A stretch of DNA of 64,000 nucleotides from Hyphomicrobiales bacterium. GTDB lineage: Bacteria; Pseudomonadota; Alphaproteobacteria; Rhizobiales; Rhizobiaceae. The first letter of the stretch is position 1. Every line of letters starts with the position of its first letter. The notes below the pieces were generated by a model, which saw only the letters and a program-made list of their open reading frames with translations, did no database searches and was not told where the DNA came from. The position numbers and the translations under genes were made by a program. This document shows positions 54,829-63,250 of this stretch, piece by piece. The stretch spans positions 1 through 64,000 of the forward strand of contig UBNV01000011.1 in the NCBI GenBank assembly GCA_900466945.1, in the 5' to 3' direction.

Positions 54829-55914
54829 ATGAATAGCGCACCCGTGCGCAAGATCATCCATGTCGACATGGACGCGTTTTATGCATCGGTCGAGCAGCGC
54901 GACAATCCGGATCTGCGCGGGCGGCCACTGGCTGTTGGCGGGTCGGCGGCACGCGGTGTCGTGGCGGCTGCCAGCTACGAGGCAAGGACCTTCGGCGTGC
55001 ATTCGGCCATGCCATCCGTGACCGCCAAGCGCAAATGCCCTGATTTGATCTTTGTGCCACCGCGCTTTGACGTCTATCGGCAGGTCTCGCAGCAAATCCG
55101 AGAGATCTTCGCGGAATATACGCCGCTGATCGAGCCGCTGTCGCTGGATGAGGCCTATCTCGATGTTACTGAAAACCTTAAAGGCATGGAGATAGCCACC
55201 GAGATCGCACTTGAGATCCGCGCGAAGATCAAAGCGGTCACCGGCCTCAACGCGTCCGCCGGTATTTCCTACAACAAGTTCCTGGCCAAGATGGCAAGCG
55301 ACCTGAACAAGCCGAACGGCCAGGCCGTCATTACGCCTAAGAACGGCCCGGGTTTTGTCGAAGCCCTGCCCGTCAAGAAATTCCATGGCGTGGGACCGGC
55401 CACCGCGGAGCGAATGAAACGACATGGCATTGAGACAGGGCTTGATCTTAAAACAAAATCGCTCGCCTTCCTGCAGCAGCACTTCGGCAAGTCCGGCTTG
55501 TATTTCTATGGCATCGCGCGCGGCATTGACGAGCGGCAGGTCAGGCCTGACCGGATCCGCAAGTCCGTCGGGGCCGAAGACACGTTTGTCGAGGACATCG
55601 ATGATCTCGAACGCGCAACCCTGGAGCTTCAACCGCTGGCCGCAAAAGTCTGGAGATATTGCGAGGCGCAGGACATCAGCGGCAAGACGGTGACCGTCAA
55701 GATCAAGTATTCCGACTTTACCCAGGCGACGCGAAGCCGGACAGCAGTGCAGCCAGTGGCGAATGTCAGTGAGATGATCGATATTGCTTCTGTATTGCTC
55801 GCAACTGTCTACCCTTTCAAGCGTCCGGTGCGGCTGCTCGGGCTTACATTGTCATCGCTGACCAATGACCAGTTCGCCAGGGATGCGGAACAACCGCAGC
55901 TTGATCTCGATTGA
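54829..55914 (+). CDS. dinB: DNA polymerase IV (Y family)
   Basis: 361 residues. Palm metal ligands: Asp13/Asp15 in VDMDAFYASVE and Asp106-Glu107 in SLDEAYLDVT. Helix-hairpin-helix near GVGPATAERMKRHGI, then the little finger (KSVGAEDTFVEDI). The tail QPQLDLD resembles a beta-clamp binding motif. Performs error-prone translesion synthesis. AGGAG precedes the ATG, 90 bases after the SRAP stop. Confidence 0.96.
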   Translation: MNSAPVRKIIHVDMDAFYASVEQRDNPDLRGRPLAVGGSAARGVVAAASYEARTFGVHSAMPSVTAKRKCPDLIFVPPRFDVYRQVSQQIREIFAEYTPLIEPLSLDEAYLDVTENLKGMEIATEIALEIRAKIKAVTGLNASAGISYNKFLAKMASDLNKPNGQAVITPKNGPGFVEALPVKKFHGVGPATAERMKRHGIETGLDLKTKSLAFLQQHFGKSGLYFYGIARGIDERQVRPDRIRKSVGAEDTFVEDIDDLERATLELQPLAAKVWRYCEAQDISGKTVTVKIKYSDFTQATRSRTAVQPVANVSEMIDIASVLLATVYPFKRPVRLLGLTLSSLTNDQFARDAEQPQLDLD

Positions 55915-55953
55915 TGACTGAAGGGCCAGGAAAGAGGCAGGACGATCAGCTAT

Positions 55954-56703
55954 ATGCCCGTATCCAGAATTCGCGTCATCGATCTTGAGACCGGCGGCAA
56001 CGGGCCGAACGACGTCTGCGAAATTGGCTGGCAGGATGTCGTCCTTGACGAGGATGGCCGGTGGCGCGTCAACGAAGACAGAGGCGCCGTGCTGGTCAAT
56101 CCGGGACGCCCGATGTCCCCCGATACGATGGCTGTCCACCATATTCTCGACCGGGACGTCGCTGACGCACCATATTGGAAAGATATCGCTTCCAGCGTTT
56201 TGCGCCCTTCAGGGGGCGTGGTTGCGTTGGCCGCTCATCGAGCCGCGTTCGAGCAACGGTTCTGCACGCCAAGGTTCACCGGCGGTGCGTCCTGGATCTG
56301 CACTTGGAAATGCGCGCTGCGCGTCTGGCCGGACCTCTCAAGGTTCTCCAATCAGATGCTTCGCTATCAGCGCATGCCGGAAGGCTTGATACACGAGATC
56401 GGACTGCCGGCACATCGCGCCATGCCGGATGCTTATGTATCGGCCCATCACTTGCGGGATCTTTTGAATGAGACGTCATTGGAGCAGCTCCTCATATGGA
56501 GCAAGGAACCAGGCCTTCTCCCGCGCGTGCCATCAGGCCCGGATCGCGGCAAGGGGTGGGAGAAGCTTAGCGAAGAGACGCTGCGCAATTTCCTTTTGGA
56601 ACGTGACGAGGACATCCGCTTCAGCGCCCAAAGCGAGTTAGCGCGGCGTGGAAAGGACAGGCCGGCTGCGATCACCGAGCCAGCGCAACGAACACTTCTA
56701 TGA
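55954..56703 (+). CDS. DEDDh 3'-5' exonuclease (DnaQ/ExoX-like)
   Basis: 249 residues. Exonuclease motif I VIDLETGG (Asp and Glu), motif II around ALAAHRAAFEQRF, motif III LPAHRAMPDAYVSAHHL (His and Asp). The C-terminal 60 residues (SEETLRNFLLERDEDIRFSAQSELARRG) are a small helical extension seen in ExoX-type enzymes. It lies 39 bases after dinB and could trim or proofread in repair. Confidence 0.88.
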   Translation: MPVSRIRVIDLETGGNGPNDVCEIGWQDVVLDEDGRWRVNEDRGAVLVNPGRPMSPDTMAVHHILDRDVADAPYWKDIASSVLRPSGGVVALAAHRAAFEQRFCTPRFTGGASWICTWKCALRVWPDLSRFSNQMLRYQRMPEGLIHEIGLPAHRAMPDAYVSAHHLRDLLNETSLEQLLIWSKEPGLLPRVPSGPDRGKGWEKLSEETLRNFLLERDEDIRFSAQSELARRGKDRPAAITEPAQRTLL

Positions 56704-56781
56704 AATGACCCAATCCGAGGGAACCGTCAAATCGCTTCGACACGGGGGGAATCATGACAAATATTCAGAGAGGGAGAACAT

Positions 56782-57102
56782 GTGAGCAAAGCTTATGCGG
56801 AGACACCCGACGCAAGATACTTCGTGGTCCGCGGTCGCCTTTGGCGCCGAAGCAATCCAGCGCTTGACGACATCACCCGCAATCGTCTGGTAAAGGAACT
56901 GATGGCAGCGCGTAGAGCAGTACGTGATGCAAGAGACGAGCCAGAAGCATTGGCACAAGCCCGCAAGAAAGTAGACGATGCCAAGGTTTCGCTGGGCGAG
57001 CGGGGACCTGTCTGGTGGGATGACGGCGCGCGAGACTTCAATCGCCATCTGGTCAAGAACACACCCTATGCCGACTGGTTCGCAGGTTTGCCCAGGGCAT
57101 AG
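56782..57102 (+). CDS. Conserved protein of unknown function in the repair operon
   Basis: 106 residues starting with GTG 56782 (GGGAGA five bases upstream). Beta-rich start DARYFVVRGRLWRRSNPAL, a helical middle (NRLVKELMAARRAV, ALAQARKKVDDAKV), then GERGPVWWDDGARDFNRH and TPYADWFAG. I recall similar proteins as widespread hypotheticals in Rhizobiales and other soil bacteria, but no function. 78 bases after the exonuclease gene and 9 before the phosphoesterase gene. Confidence 0.8.
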   Translation: MSKAYAETPDARYFVVRGRLWRRSNPALDDITRNRLVKELMAARRAVRDARDEPEALAQARKKVDDAKVSLGERGPVWWDDGARDFNRHLVKNTPYADWFAGLPRA

Positions 57103-57111
57103 TTCATCTGA

Positions 57112-57675
57112 ATGCAAGAGACGTTAGCTGAAACGCGAGAGGAGATTTCTACCATCATTAAGACGCTACATCCCCTCATCCTCACGGCGCATATCCAGCA
57201 GAACGACCTTGAGCCATTCGATCTTTTGCGTCAGAAGCACTTTCCGCCGGATCGAAATTTCCTGACGGCTCACCTGACGATGTTTCATCGTCTGCCCGGC
57301 GAATACAGAGATCAATTGGTTCCTCATATGGCCGCAGTTGCCGTTGAGCACCGCCCAATCACGGCTGACGTCAGTGGCCTTCGTCATCTCGGCGCGGGTG
57401 TTGCATTCACAATTGCCAGCCCTGACCTTCAGGACGTTCACGCCAGGCTGAGGCGAGCCTTCTTGCCATGGCTGGGTGGCCAGGACATGCAGAAGTGGCA
57501 GCCGCATATTACGGTCCAGAACAAGGTTTCAAAATTTGCAGCAGACACCTTGCACGCGGCTCTCACGGAGAAATTCCGACCGCATACAATCAGAATTATC
57601 GGCCTCGATCTGTGGCGATATCTGGGTGGTCCGTGGCAGCACGAAAGCTGCGTCATGTTCGGCCAACCTCGGTGA
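57112..57675 (+). CDS. 2H phosphoesterase (2'-5' RNA ligase/CPDase-like)
   Basis: 187 residues. The two HxT/S motifs of the 2H superfamily are His54-Leu-Thr56 (AHLTMFH) and His132-Ile-Thr134 (PHITVQN). The family includes LigT 2'-5' RNA ligases and cyclic phosphodiesterases acting on 2',3'-cyclic or similar ends. Nine bases after the preceding gene, so probably the last gene of the SOS operon. A role in end repair of nucleic acids is inference. Confidence 0.88.
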   Translation: MQETLAETREEISTIIKTLHPLILTAHIQQNDLEPFDLLRQKHFPPDRNFLTAHLTMFHRLPGEYRDQLVPHMAAVAVEHRPITADVSGLRHLGAGVAFTIASPDLQDVHARLRRAFLPWLGGQDMQKWQPHITVQNKVSKFAADTLHAALTEKFRPHTIRIIGLDLWRYLGGPWQHESCVMFGQPR

Positions 57676-57954
57676 TCCGGGTCGCGACACCAGGAACTGG
57701 AACTGCTAGGCAGGTCACCTCCATACGAACATCGATAGGCTGCGATGTGCCATAGCTCGGGTTCGAAAACTGAGCGGTTGGCCGCGTTAGGGATGCGGCA
57801 GGCTTTTCGAACAGACAGCTTCATGAGCGGTGCCGCTATCCCAGTCGTGACCATGGGAAGACTGACTGCTTCCATGAATTAAAGCAGACGGCGTGGATCA
57901 TCGGAACGAAGGCACACAGGGGAAATCATTCCGCAAGGGGGCGAGGAGCGGACT

Positions 57955-58045
57955 GTCCGATGTTGAGATGGCAAATGGCGAGAGCGGACATCGAAGGGAC
58001 GGGTGCTATAGTCCGTTATCGGCTCAAAGCGGACATTGGGCCGAT
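57955..58045 (-). repeat. Dispersed ATGTCCGCTTT-type intergenic repeat (copy 1)
   Basis: The minus strand reads ATGTCCGCTTTGAGCCG, close to ATGTCCGCTTTCAGGCG at 63271-63287 and ATATCTGCTTTCGAGCG at 61349. A second, shorter ATGTCCGCTCTC follows. Such relics are common in Rhizobiales intergenic DNA. Confidence 0.5.
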
Positions 58046-58107
58046 ATCGGACCTTGAATCGATGATTTGCCAATCGAAGCGCCACCATCGACATGCAGCG
58101 CTTGTCC

Positions 58108-58134
58108 GGCCCCGCTTCTGCGGGAAGCAGGGCC
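58108..58134. terminator. Strong stem-loop downstream of the peroxiredoxin gene
   Basis: GGCCC-C-GCTTC, loop TGCGG, GAAGC-A-GGGCC: two 5-bp stems with one mismatch, 30 bases past the peroxiredoxin stop, in the gap between convergent operons. No T run, so a Rho-independent role is only probable. Confidence 0.5.
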
Positions 58135-58164
58135 TTGTCTCCATAGGTTTCGGGGCGGACAAGA

Positions 58165-58839
58165 TCAGGCGGCGAGGCTGGTTGCGCGGCGAAGCGCCGG
58201 CAGCATGTCGTCCGGCTCCGGACGGCGGGTATAGTCCGGGTTCACTTCGGCATAGAGGATCGAGCCATCCTGACCGACGACGTAGCGGGCCGGCATTGGC
58301 AGCGTCCAGCTCGGATCACCGTTGAATGCGGGCAGATCGTTCTTCAGCGACTTGTAGAGCTCGATCAGATAGTCCTGCATCTCAAAGCGCAGGCCGAATG
58401 CGGCGGCGACATCGTTATGCGGGTCCGAGAGGATGGGGAAGCTCAGGTTGTTCTGGCGAACAGACTTTCGGCTGTTGACCGGGTTCTGCGGCGAGATGGC
58501 GACGAGCTTCGCACCCATCGCCTCGAACTGGGGCAGCGCGTCCTGCAGGGCCTGAAGTTCCATGTTGCAGTAGGGGCACCAAACACCGCGATAGAAGCTG
58601 ATGACCAACGGTCCATGCGCCAGAAGGTCGGCAGACGAAACCGGATTGCCGTCAGGATCGGAAAGGGTGAATTCCGGCAGCCTATCGCCCGCCCTCAGTG
58701 CCTTTTGGGCAGCGCCCGAAGCGATCAGTTCGGCCGTGGCCCGGTGCATAGTCTCGATCACCGAATAGGGGACGTTATAGGGCGGCTTGCCGGCTTCGAA
58801 ATCGGCCTTGAAAGCATCGAGCTTGGATTGCAGTGTCAT
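58165..58839 (-). CDS. Peroxiredoxin-like (AhpC/TSA) protein
   Basis: 224 residues from ATG 58839, for which AAGGAG has ideal spacing; ATG 58845 is too close to it. Thioredoxin fold with the redox centre FYRGVWCPYCNMELQAL (a CxxC pair), then VAISPQ and ARYVVGQDG. Likely reduces peroxides or acts as a thiol oxidoreductase. Last gene of the GST/crotonase/peroxiredoxin operon. Confidence 0.9.
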   Translation of the reverse strand: MTLQSKLDAFKADFEAGKPPYNVPYSVIETMHRATAELIASGAAQKALRAGDRLPEFTLSDPDGNPVSSADLLAHGPLVISFYRGVWCPYCNMELQALQDALPQFEAMGAKLVAISPQNPVNSRKSVRQNNLSFPILSDPHNDVAAAFGLRFEMQDYLIELYKSLKNDLPAFNGDPSWTLPMPARYVVGQDGSILYAEVNPDYTRRPEPDDMLPALRRATSLAA

Positions 58840-58877
58840 CGTCATTCTCCTTGAACTGGAATTGGATTGGGATGCGG

Positions 58878-59648
58878 CTAGCCGTTGGCAGCCATCGAGC
58901 GGGCCACTTCCGCAGCACTGATGCCTTCGAGAGCGAGGCCGTAGCCGCCGTCCTGATCGATGATCCGGCGCAGCTTCTGGGTCAGCGCGATGCGGGTGTA
59001 GCTCGAGGTCAGCGGCGGAAGGGCTGCAATGCCCTCGGCGATCTCGTGGGCGCGGGAGAGAAGCCGGTCGGCAGGCACGATCTCGTTGACCACGCCCCAG
59101 TCCTTGGCGGTAGCCGCATCGAGCACCTGGCGGGTGAGAATGAAATACCGGCCTCGGATGCTGCCGATCACTTCCGGCCAGAGCAGGTTGACCCCGTCAC
59201 CCGGCACGATACCGAAATCGAAATGCGGCTTGTCCTGGAAGACTGTTTCCGGTGTTGCGAGGATGATGTCGGTGAGCAGTGCATATTCCGAGTGAAGCAG
59301 CACCGGGCCGTTGAGGGCGGTGATCATAGGCACCTCAATGTCGAGGATGTTCATCAGGACCTTGCGGCCCTCACGAAAGATCTTGTCGTAGCCGCGGGGC
59401 GAGAAGAAATCGAAGCCCTCGGGGCTGATCGCATCCATGAAGGCATCGCCTGAACCAGTCAGGATGACGACTCGGTTTTCGGTGTCGGCGCCGATCTGGT
59501 GGAAGAGCTCGACGAACTGCTCATGGGTGTGGCCGTTGAAGACGAGTTTCCCGCCATCGGTGTGCAGAGCGACTTCGAGCACGCCGCTCGGCGAACGGGT
59601 AAGGCGGGCATTGGCGAAGGAATTCTTGTAGGTGTCGAACTTGGACAT
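58878..59648 (-). CDS. Crotonase (enoyl-CoA hydratase/isomerase) family protein
   Basis: 256 residues from ATG 59648 with AGGAGAACC upstream; the longer frame is spurious. Crotonase fold with oxyanion residues near ALNGPVLLHSEYAL and FGIVPGDGVNLLW. The two acid/base glutamates of enoyl-CoA hydratase do not appear at their usual places (KPHFDFG rather than PEIKLG), so hydratase activity is uncertain. In the same operon as a GST and a peroxiredoxin-like gene; this may be a detoxification pathway. Confidence 0.85.
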   Translation of the reverse strand: MSKFDTYKNSFANARLTRSPSGVLEVALHTDGGKLVFNGHTHEQFVELFHQIGADTENRVVILTGSGDAFMDAISPEGFDFFSPRGYDKIFREGRKVLMNILDIEVPMITALNGPVLLHSEYALLTDIILATPETVFQDKPHFDFGIVPGDGVNLLWPEVIGSIRGRYFILTRQVLDAATAKDWGVVNEIVPADRLLSRAHEIAEGIAALPPLTSSYTRIALTQKLRRIIDQDGGYGLALEGISAAEVARSMAANG

Positions 59649-59691
59649 AATGGTTCTCCTGTATCTCGGGATGGATTCGTGGATGGGAGGA

Positions 59692-60312
59692 TCAGGCGGC
59701 GGGCACGATGGCTTCGACGCGAGCGACGGCCTGCTGGACGGCCGGGCGTGCAGCCACGGTCTCGAACCAGCGGGAAAGGTTGGGGCGACCATCAAGGGTC
59801 AGGTCCGGAAAGGAGATGCGCCACAGCCAGCCAAAATGAGAGATGTCGGCGATCGTGAACTCCTCGCCGGCGACGAAGGGCTGCGCCGCGAGTTTCGCAT
59901 CAAGCAGGCCGAGGATGCGATCGGCCTCCACGGTAAAGCGGGCTTCGGCGATCGGCTGCGGCTCGGGCGACGAACGCTTGAAGAAGCCGGCATTTCCAAA
60001 GGCAGGGCTCAAGCCCGAGGCATGGAAGAAGAGCTGCTCGAAGACGCGGACGCGGCCGACACCGTCCCGCGGCAGGAGCCGGCCGGTCTTCTCGGCGAGA
60101 TAGACGAGGATGGCAGCGCTCTCGGTCAGCACGAAGCCGTCATCAACCAGGACCGGCACCTTGCCGTTCGGATTGAGAGCGAGAAACGCCTCCGCTTTCT
60201 GGTCTCCCTTGCGGACATTCACCGGTCTCAAATCGTAGGGTATCCCCATTTCTTCGAGGGCGATCAGCACCTTGACGCTGTTCGGAGTGGCAAAAGCGTG
60301 GACTTCGATCAT
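59692..60312 (-). CDS. Glutathione S-transferase
   Basis: 206 residues. Thioredoxin-like N-terminus with the catalytic region FATPNSVKVLIAL, the cis-Pro turn GKVPVLVD and the glutathione site LTESAAILVYLA; the all-helical C-terminus has FTIADISHFGWLW. Conjugates or reduces electrophiles with glutathione. First gene of the operon, GGAGATGAACG before ATG 60312, divergent from the LysR gene. Confidence 0.93.
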   Translation of the reverse strand: MIEVHAFATPNSVKVLIALEEMGIPYDLRPVNVRKGDQKAEAFLALNPNGKVPVLVDDGFVLTESAAILVYLAEKTGRLLPRDGVGRVRVFEQLFFHASGLSPAFGNAGFFKRSSPEPQPIAEARFTVEADRILGLLDAKLAAQPFVAGEEFTIADISHFGWLWRISFPDLTLDGRPNLSRWFETVAARPAVQQAVARVEAIVPAA

Positions 60313-60390
60313 CGTTCATCTCCATCGGATCGTGTTCCGTTGAAGACAGGTATGACCATTCCTTTGACATTGCGGCAGGCTGCTTGAGGC

Positions 60391-60416
60391 AATAATGCTT
60401 ATTCCTAGGGAGAATA
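60391..60416. promoter_or_regulatory. Dyads at the LysR/GST divergent promoter
   Basis: Overlapping dyads AATAA-TGC-TTATT (60391-60403) and TATTC-N7-GAATA (60400-60416). The second has the T-N11-A LysR-box form. It sits just before the LysR start and may be its autoregulatory site. Confidence 0.55.
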
Positions 60417-60420
60417 GGCG

Positions 60421-61296
60421 ATGGACAGACTGCAGGCGATGAACGCATTCATTCGAGTGGTGGAGACAGGGTCGTTCTCCCAGGCCGCACGGCAGATCGG
60501 CGTCGGTCAACCGGCGATCTCGAAGACGATTGCGCAGTTGGAAGACCGGCTCCAAGTTCGCCTTCTGATCCGATCGACACACGGCCTTTCGCCGACCGAC
60601 GCGGGCGTTCGTTTCTACGAGCGGGCAAAGACAGCAATCCAGGAAGCCGACGAGGCCGAGTTGGAGGCGAAGGGCGCGGGGGCGGGCTTGTCTGGCCGCC
60701 TCCGTGTCAGTGCGGCAACGACGTTCGCTAGGCTGATGGTGATCCCACGACTGGCGGAGTTCCTGGCCGCGCATTGCGACCTGCAGGTCGACGTCGTTCT
60801 CGACGACAGGGTGATCGACCTCGTCTCCGAAGGCATCGACATCGCACTGCGCATGGGCGAACTCTCAGACAGCGCCGCAGTCGCTCGCAAGATTGCCACC
60901 GGCCGCCGATCCGTGGTCGCAACACCTGCCTATCTCAATCAGCACGGCATCCCGCAGGTGCCTGCAGACATCGCAGCGCATCAGGCCGTCGTCTATACCC
61001 AGTTGGGAAATAGCTGGACTTTCCGCAGAGAGGGAACTGAGGCTTCGGTCGCGGTGTCAGGACGAGTGCGCTTCACAGCTGCTGAGGGCATACGCGCTGC
61101 CGTGAAGGCCGATATGGGCTTGGCCGTGACGTCGGACTGGATGTTCTGGCCTGAATTACAGAGCGGCGACGTCGTGCGCGTACTCGAGGAATGGGCCCTT
61201 CCGGACATCGACCTTTGGGCGATATTTCCGACCGGGCGGCTGGCCAGCGCCAAGGCACGGGCATTCGCAGATTTCGTGAAGACGATCGTTGGCTGA
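60421..61296 (+). CDS. LysR-family regulator of the GST operon
   Basis: 291 residues. N-terminal winged HTH: MNAFIRVVETGSFSQAARQIGVGQPAISKTIAQLEDRL. The effector domain follows (LSGRLRVSAATTFARLMVIPRL). This is the CrgA/AaeR-like branch. AGGGAGAATAGGCG precedes the ATG. Divergent from the GST/crotonase/peroxiredoxin operon, which it probably controls. Confidence 0.93.
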   Translation: MDRLQAMNAFIRVVETGSFSQAARQIGVGQPAISKTIAQLEDRLQVRLLIRSTHGLSPTDAGVRFYERAKTAIQEADEAELEAKGAGAGLSGRLRVSAATTFARLMVIPRLAEFLAAHCDLQVDVVLDDRVIDLVSEGIDIALRMGELSDSAAVARKIATGRRSVVATPAYLNQHGIPQVPADIAAHQAVVYTQLGNSWTFRREGTEASVAVSGRVRFTAAEGIRAAVKADMGLAVTSDWMFWPELQSGDVVRVLEEWALPDIDLWAIFPTGRLASAKARAFADFVKTIVG

Positions 61297-61323
61297 CGCA
61301 ATGTCTCGTCCTAACGGCGCCCA

Positions 61324-61412
61324 GGCGACGTAACACTGTCTTAAAGGCATATCTGCTTTCGAGCGCCGTAAGGTATTGCCTCTACGTCCGAATTGAAGGT
61401 GCGGAGCAGTCT
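61324..61412 (+). repeat. Dispersed intergenic repeat (copy 2)
   Basis: About 75 bases align with 63251-63330: CGTAAC, AGGCAT, CTGCTTTC, GCGCC and ACGTCCGAA blocks in the same order and nearly the same spacing, with mostly transition differences. It lies just after the LysR stop. Confidence 0.6.
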
Positions 61413-61442
61413 CGACGTCAGCAATCCCCCCAACAGGCTTTG

Positions 61443-62072
61443 TCAGTTCTCATCTTCTGGTGAGGTCCCAAATCCGACGCCACGTCTCAGCATATCGAAA
61501 GCCATCAGGTGGCTTGCGCCCGATACCCCGACACCAAATAATGGAATGAGCGCCAAGGGAAGCGAAGCGATCGGCCCCATCCGGGGGTCCTGCAACAGGG
61601 TAAAGCTCAGCCCAGTGCCGACAGCCACCAAGAAGTCCGCGAATCCAAATCGGTGGAAAGACCAGTAGGTCTTAGCGTTTTCCGGCCGAACAGCAAGATA
61701 GAGCGCATAAGAGCCGGCGATCAGATCGCCAGTGCCTGCCAGGACCCAGAAGGCTGATGGCAGCAAGCCTAGAAACCCATACCAGAAAAATAGGAGGGCG
61801 GCCGGTATCCGCCAAATGTGGAAAAGCATGATGCGGTAATGGCCTACGTCTTCGACGACGGCGCGAAACCGCGGTGACGCAAAGTACCACATGGTAGGGG
61901 CGACGATCGTGGCTGCTACGATCAGCGCGACAAAGGGCATGTATAGCCTCGCGAGATAGCCCGATGCAGCGCCGAAGATAACGGCCGCGAGCCATAACAC
62001 AAGAACACCAGCAATGAACCGAAGCATAGGGGTGTCGTACTGGCCTTTAGACGCATTCGGTATGTTTACCAT
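61443..62072 (-). CDS. Membrane protein of unknown function
   Basis: 209 residues from ATG 62072 (GGGAG seven bases upstream); a TTG at 62078 is in frame. Six or so hydrophobic helices (for example FIAGVLVLWLAAVIF, MPFVALIVAATIVAP, LLFFWYGFLGLLPSAFWVL, LPLALIPLFGVGVS). No enzyme motif. It follows the MarR gene on the same strand, with a probable MarR operator in between, so it may be the regulated target. I do not recognise the family. Confidence 0.8.
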   Translation of the reverse strand: MVNIPNASKGQYDTPMLRFIAGVLVLWLAAVIFGAASGYLARLYMPFVALIVAATIVAPTMWYFASPRFRAVVEDVGHYRIMLFHIWRIPAALLFFWYGFLGLLPSAFWVLAGTGDLIAGSYALYLAVRPENAKTYWSFHRFGFADFLVAVGTGLSFTLLQDPRMGPIASLPLALIPLFGVGVSGASHLMAFDMLRRGVGFGTSPEDEN

Positions 62073-62184
62073 GATCAATCTCCCGGCCCGGACATGGCAG
62101 TCGCCTGGCCCGGACCGTGGCCGAATGCAACAGGTGATGGATCAGCGTGGGCGCCCCTCACACGGAAAACAGTGTTCACTTTAG

Positions 62185-62196
62185 GTGTAATTACAC
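62185..62196. promoter_or_regulatory. Palindrome upstream of the membrane-protein gene (probable MarR site)
   Basis: GTGTAATTACAC, a perfect 12-bp palindrome 113 bases before the start of the membrane-protein gene. A close variant precedes the MarR gene. Confidence 0.6.
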
Positions 62197-62228
62197 ATTT
62201 GCGTCCTGAAGGGAGATCTTGTGACTGG

Positions 62229-62669
62229 TCAAGTCAACCCCTCCAATTGCGCTCTTAGCACAACCCATGAAAAATTATGCATGCGCTTGCTACTCGCTTC
62301 CTGTGCTGCCTGCCACAGCGGATAAGCCCGCTCCAGAAGAGCAAGACCGTCTTTCGTCGCCACGACAAGACGTTGACGTCGATCATTCTTATCGTTGATG
62401 ACCCGCAACAACCCCTGCGACTCAAGTGGCTCAAGGTTGCGTTTTAAGCTTGTGCGCTCCAGCCCAAGGCGCTCGGCCATGTGCCCGATGGTCAACTTCG
62501 TATCACCTGTCAACGCCGACAGAATGCTGAACTGGCCAGACGTAATTCCGATCGGCTTGAGGGCAGCATCGTAGCGTCGTGCGGTCGCGCGTGCAGCTCG
62601 GTTCAATCCGAGGCAGACACAAGCGGCATGAAATTCAACGGCGGTGGGCAATGAGGCTTTCATGAACAT
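62229..62669 (-). CDS. MarR-family transcriptional regulator
   Basis: 146 residues from ATG 62669; ATG 62663 is an alternative. Winged HTH: SGQFSILSALTGDTKLTIGHMAERLGLERTSLKRNLEPLESQGLLRV, then the wing NDKNDRRQRLVVATKDG. Helices at both ends form the dimer interface. A variant of the palindrome found before the neighbouring membrane-protein gene lies only eight bases upstream of the start, suggesting autorepression. The ligand is unknown. Confidence 0.92.
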   Translation of the reverse strand: MFMKASLPTAVEFHAACVCLGLNRAARATARRYDAALKPIGITSGQFSILSALTGDTKLTIGHMAERLGLERTSLKRNLEPLESQGLLRVINDKNDRRQRLVVATKDGLALLERAYPLWQAAQEASSKRMHNFSWVVLRAQLEGLT

Positions 62670-62676
62670 AACTTAT

Positions 62677-62688
62677 GTGTAACTGCAC
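62677..62688. promoter_or_regulatory. Imperfect palindrome before the MarR gene
   Basis: GTGTAACTGCAC matches GTGTAATTACAC (62185-62196) at 10 of 12 positions. Its place next to the MarR start suggests an autoregulatory operator. Confidence 0.55.
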
Positions 62689-63250
62689 TGATTGTCAATC
62701 TGTGCGGGTTATGTCGTTTCCATGACACCTGCGTCGCTCTGCTGCCATGCCAAAAATGGCGCGACCTGAGCACTGCAGACGAGCACCGTCGGTTCACCCA
62801 CTTACAGACTTACCGCGTGAGCACGTGTCAGTGTTCAGATCGACGGGAACACCCGGACCATTATCACCTCCGGAGAAGCGTCCACTTTCAGGAAAGCCGG
62901 ATGCCCGCTTTAATGGCCAAAATGGAGGGCGCTTGGGAGACGGGGGAACGTGACGTGGCGAAGCGTGCCGGCTGCACATTGACTAAGATCAAATCCGGCC
63001 ACGCCCTCCGCCTCTCAGCCCCAGAAGGTTACAGGCGTCATCGAACAGGCGGCAAACAGTCTCTAGCGCCAAGTCAACATGGCGATCCAACCGAAGTGGA
63101 CCGCCACTGAACACTCGAAAGTCTTGTCGCAACCGACCCTTCGGTCCTGATGGTCGACTCTCCCAGAGAGGCATGGCCTTACAGTCGTGTCGGGAGCCTC
63201 AATCCTGCAAAATGATCGGATTGGAACTTTGAGCGGAATGTCCCACGTTG

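Larger units (their letters stand above)
57676..58164. other. Intergenic region with decayed Rhizobiales repeat
   Basis: No gene. Bases about 57950-58040 carry the element GAGAGCGGACATCGAAGGGACGG and, after 40 bases, CTCAAAGCGGACATTGGGCCG, the inverted form of the ATGTCCGCTTT motif found elsewhere in the window. A hairpin follows at 58108-58134. Confidence 0.55.
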
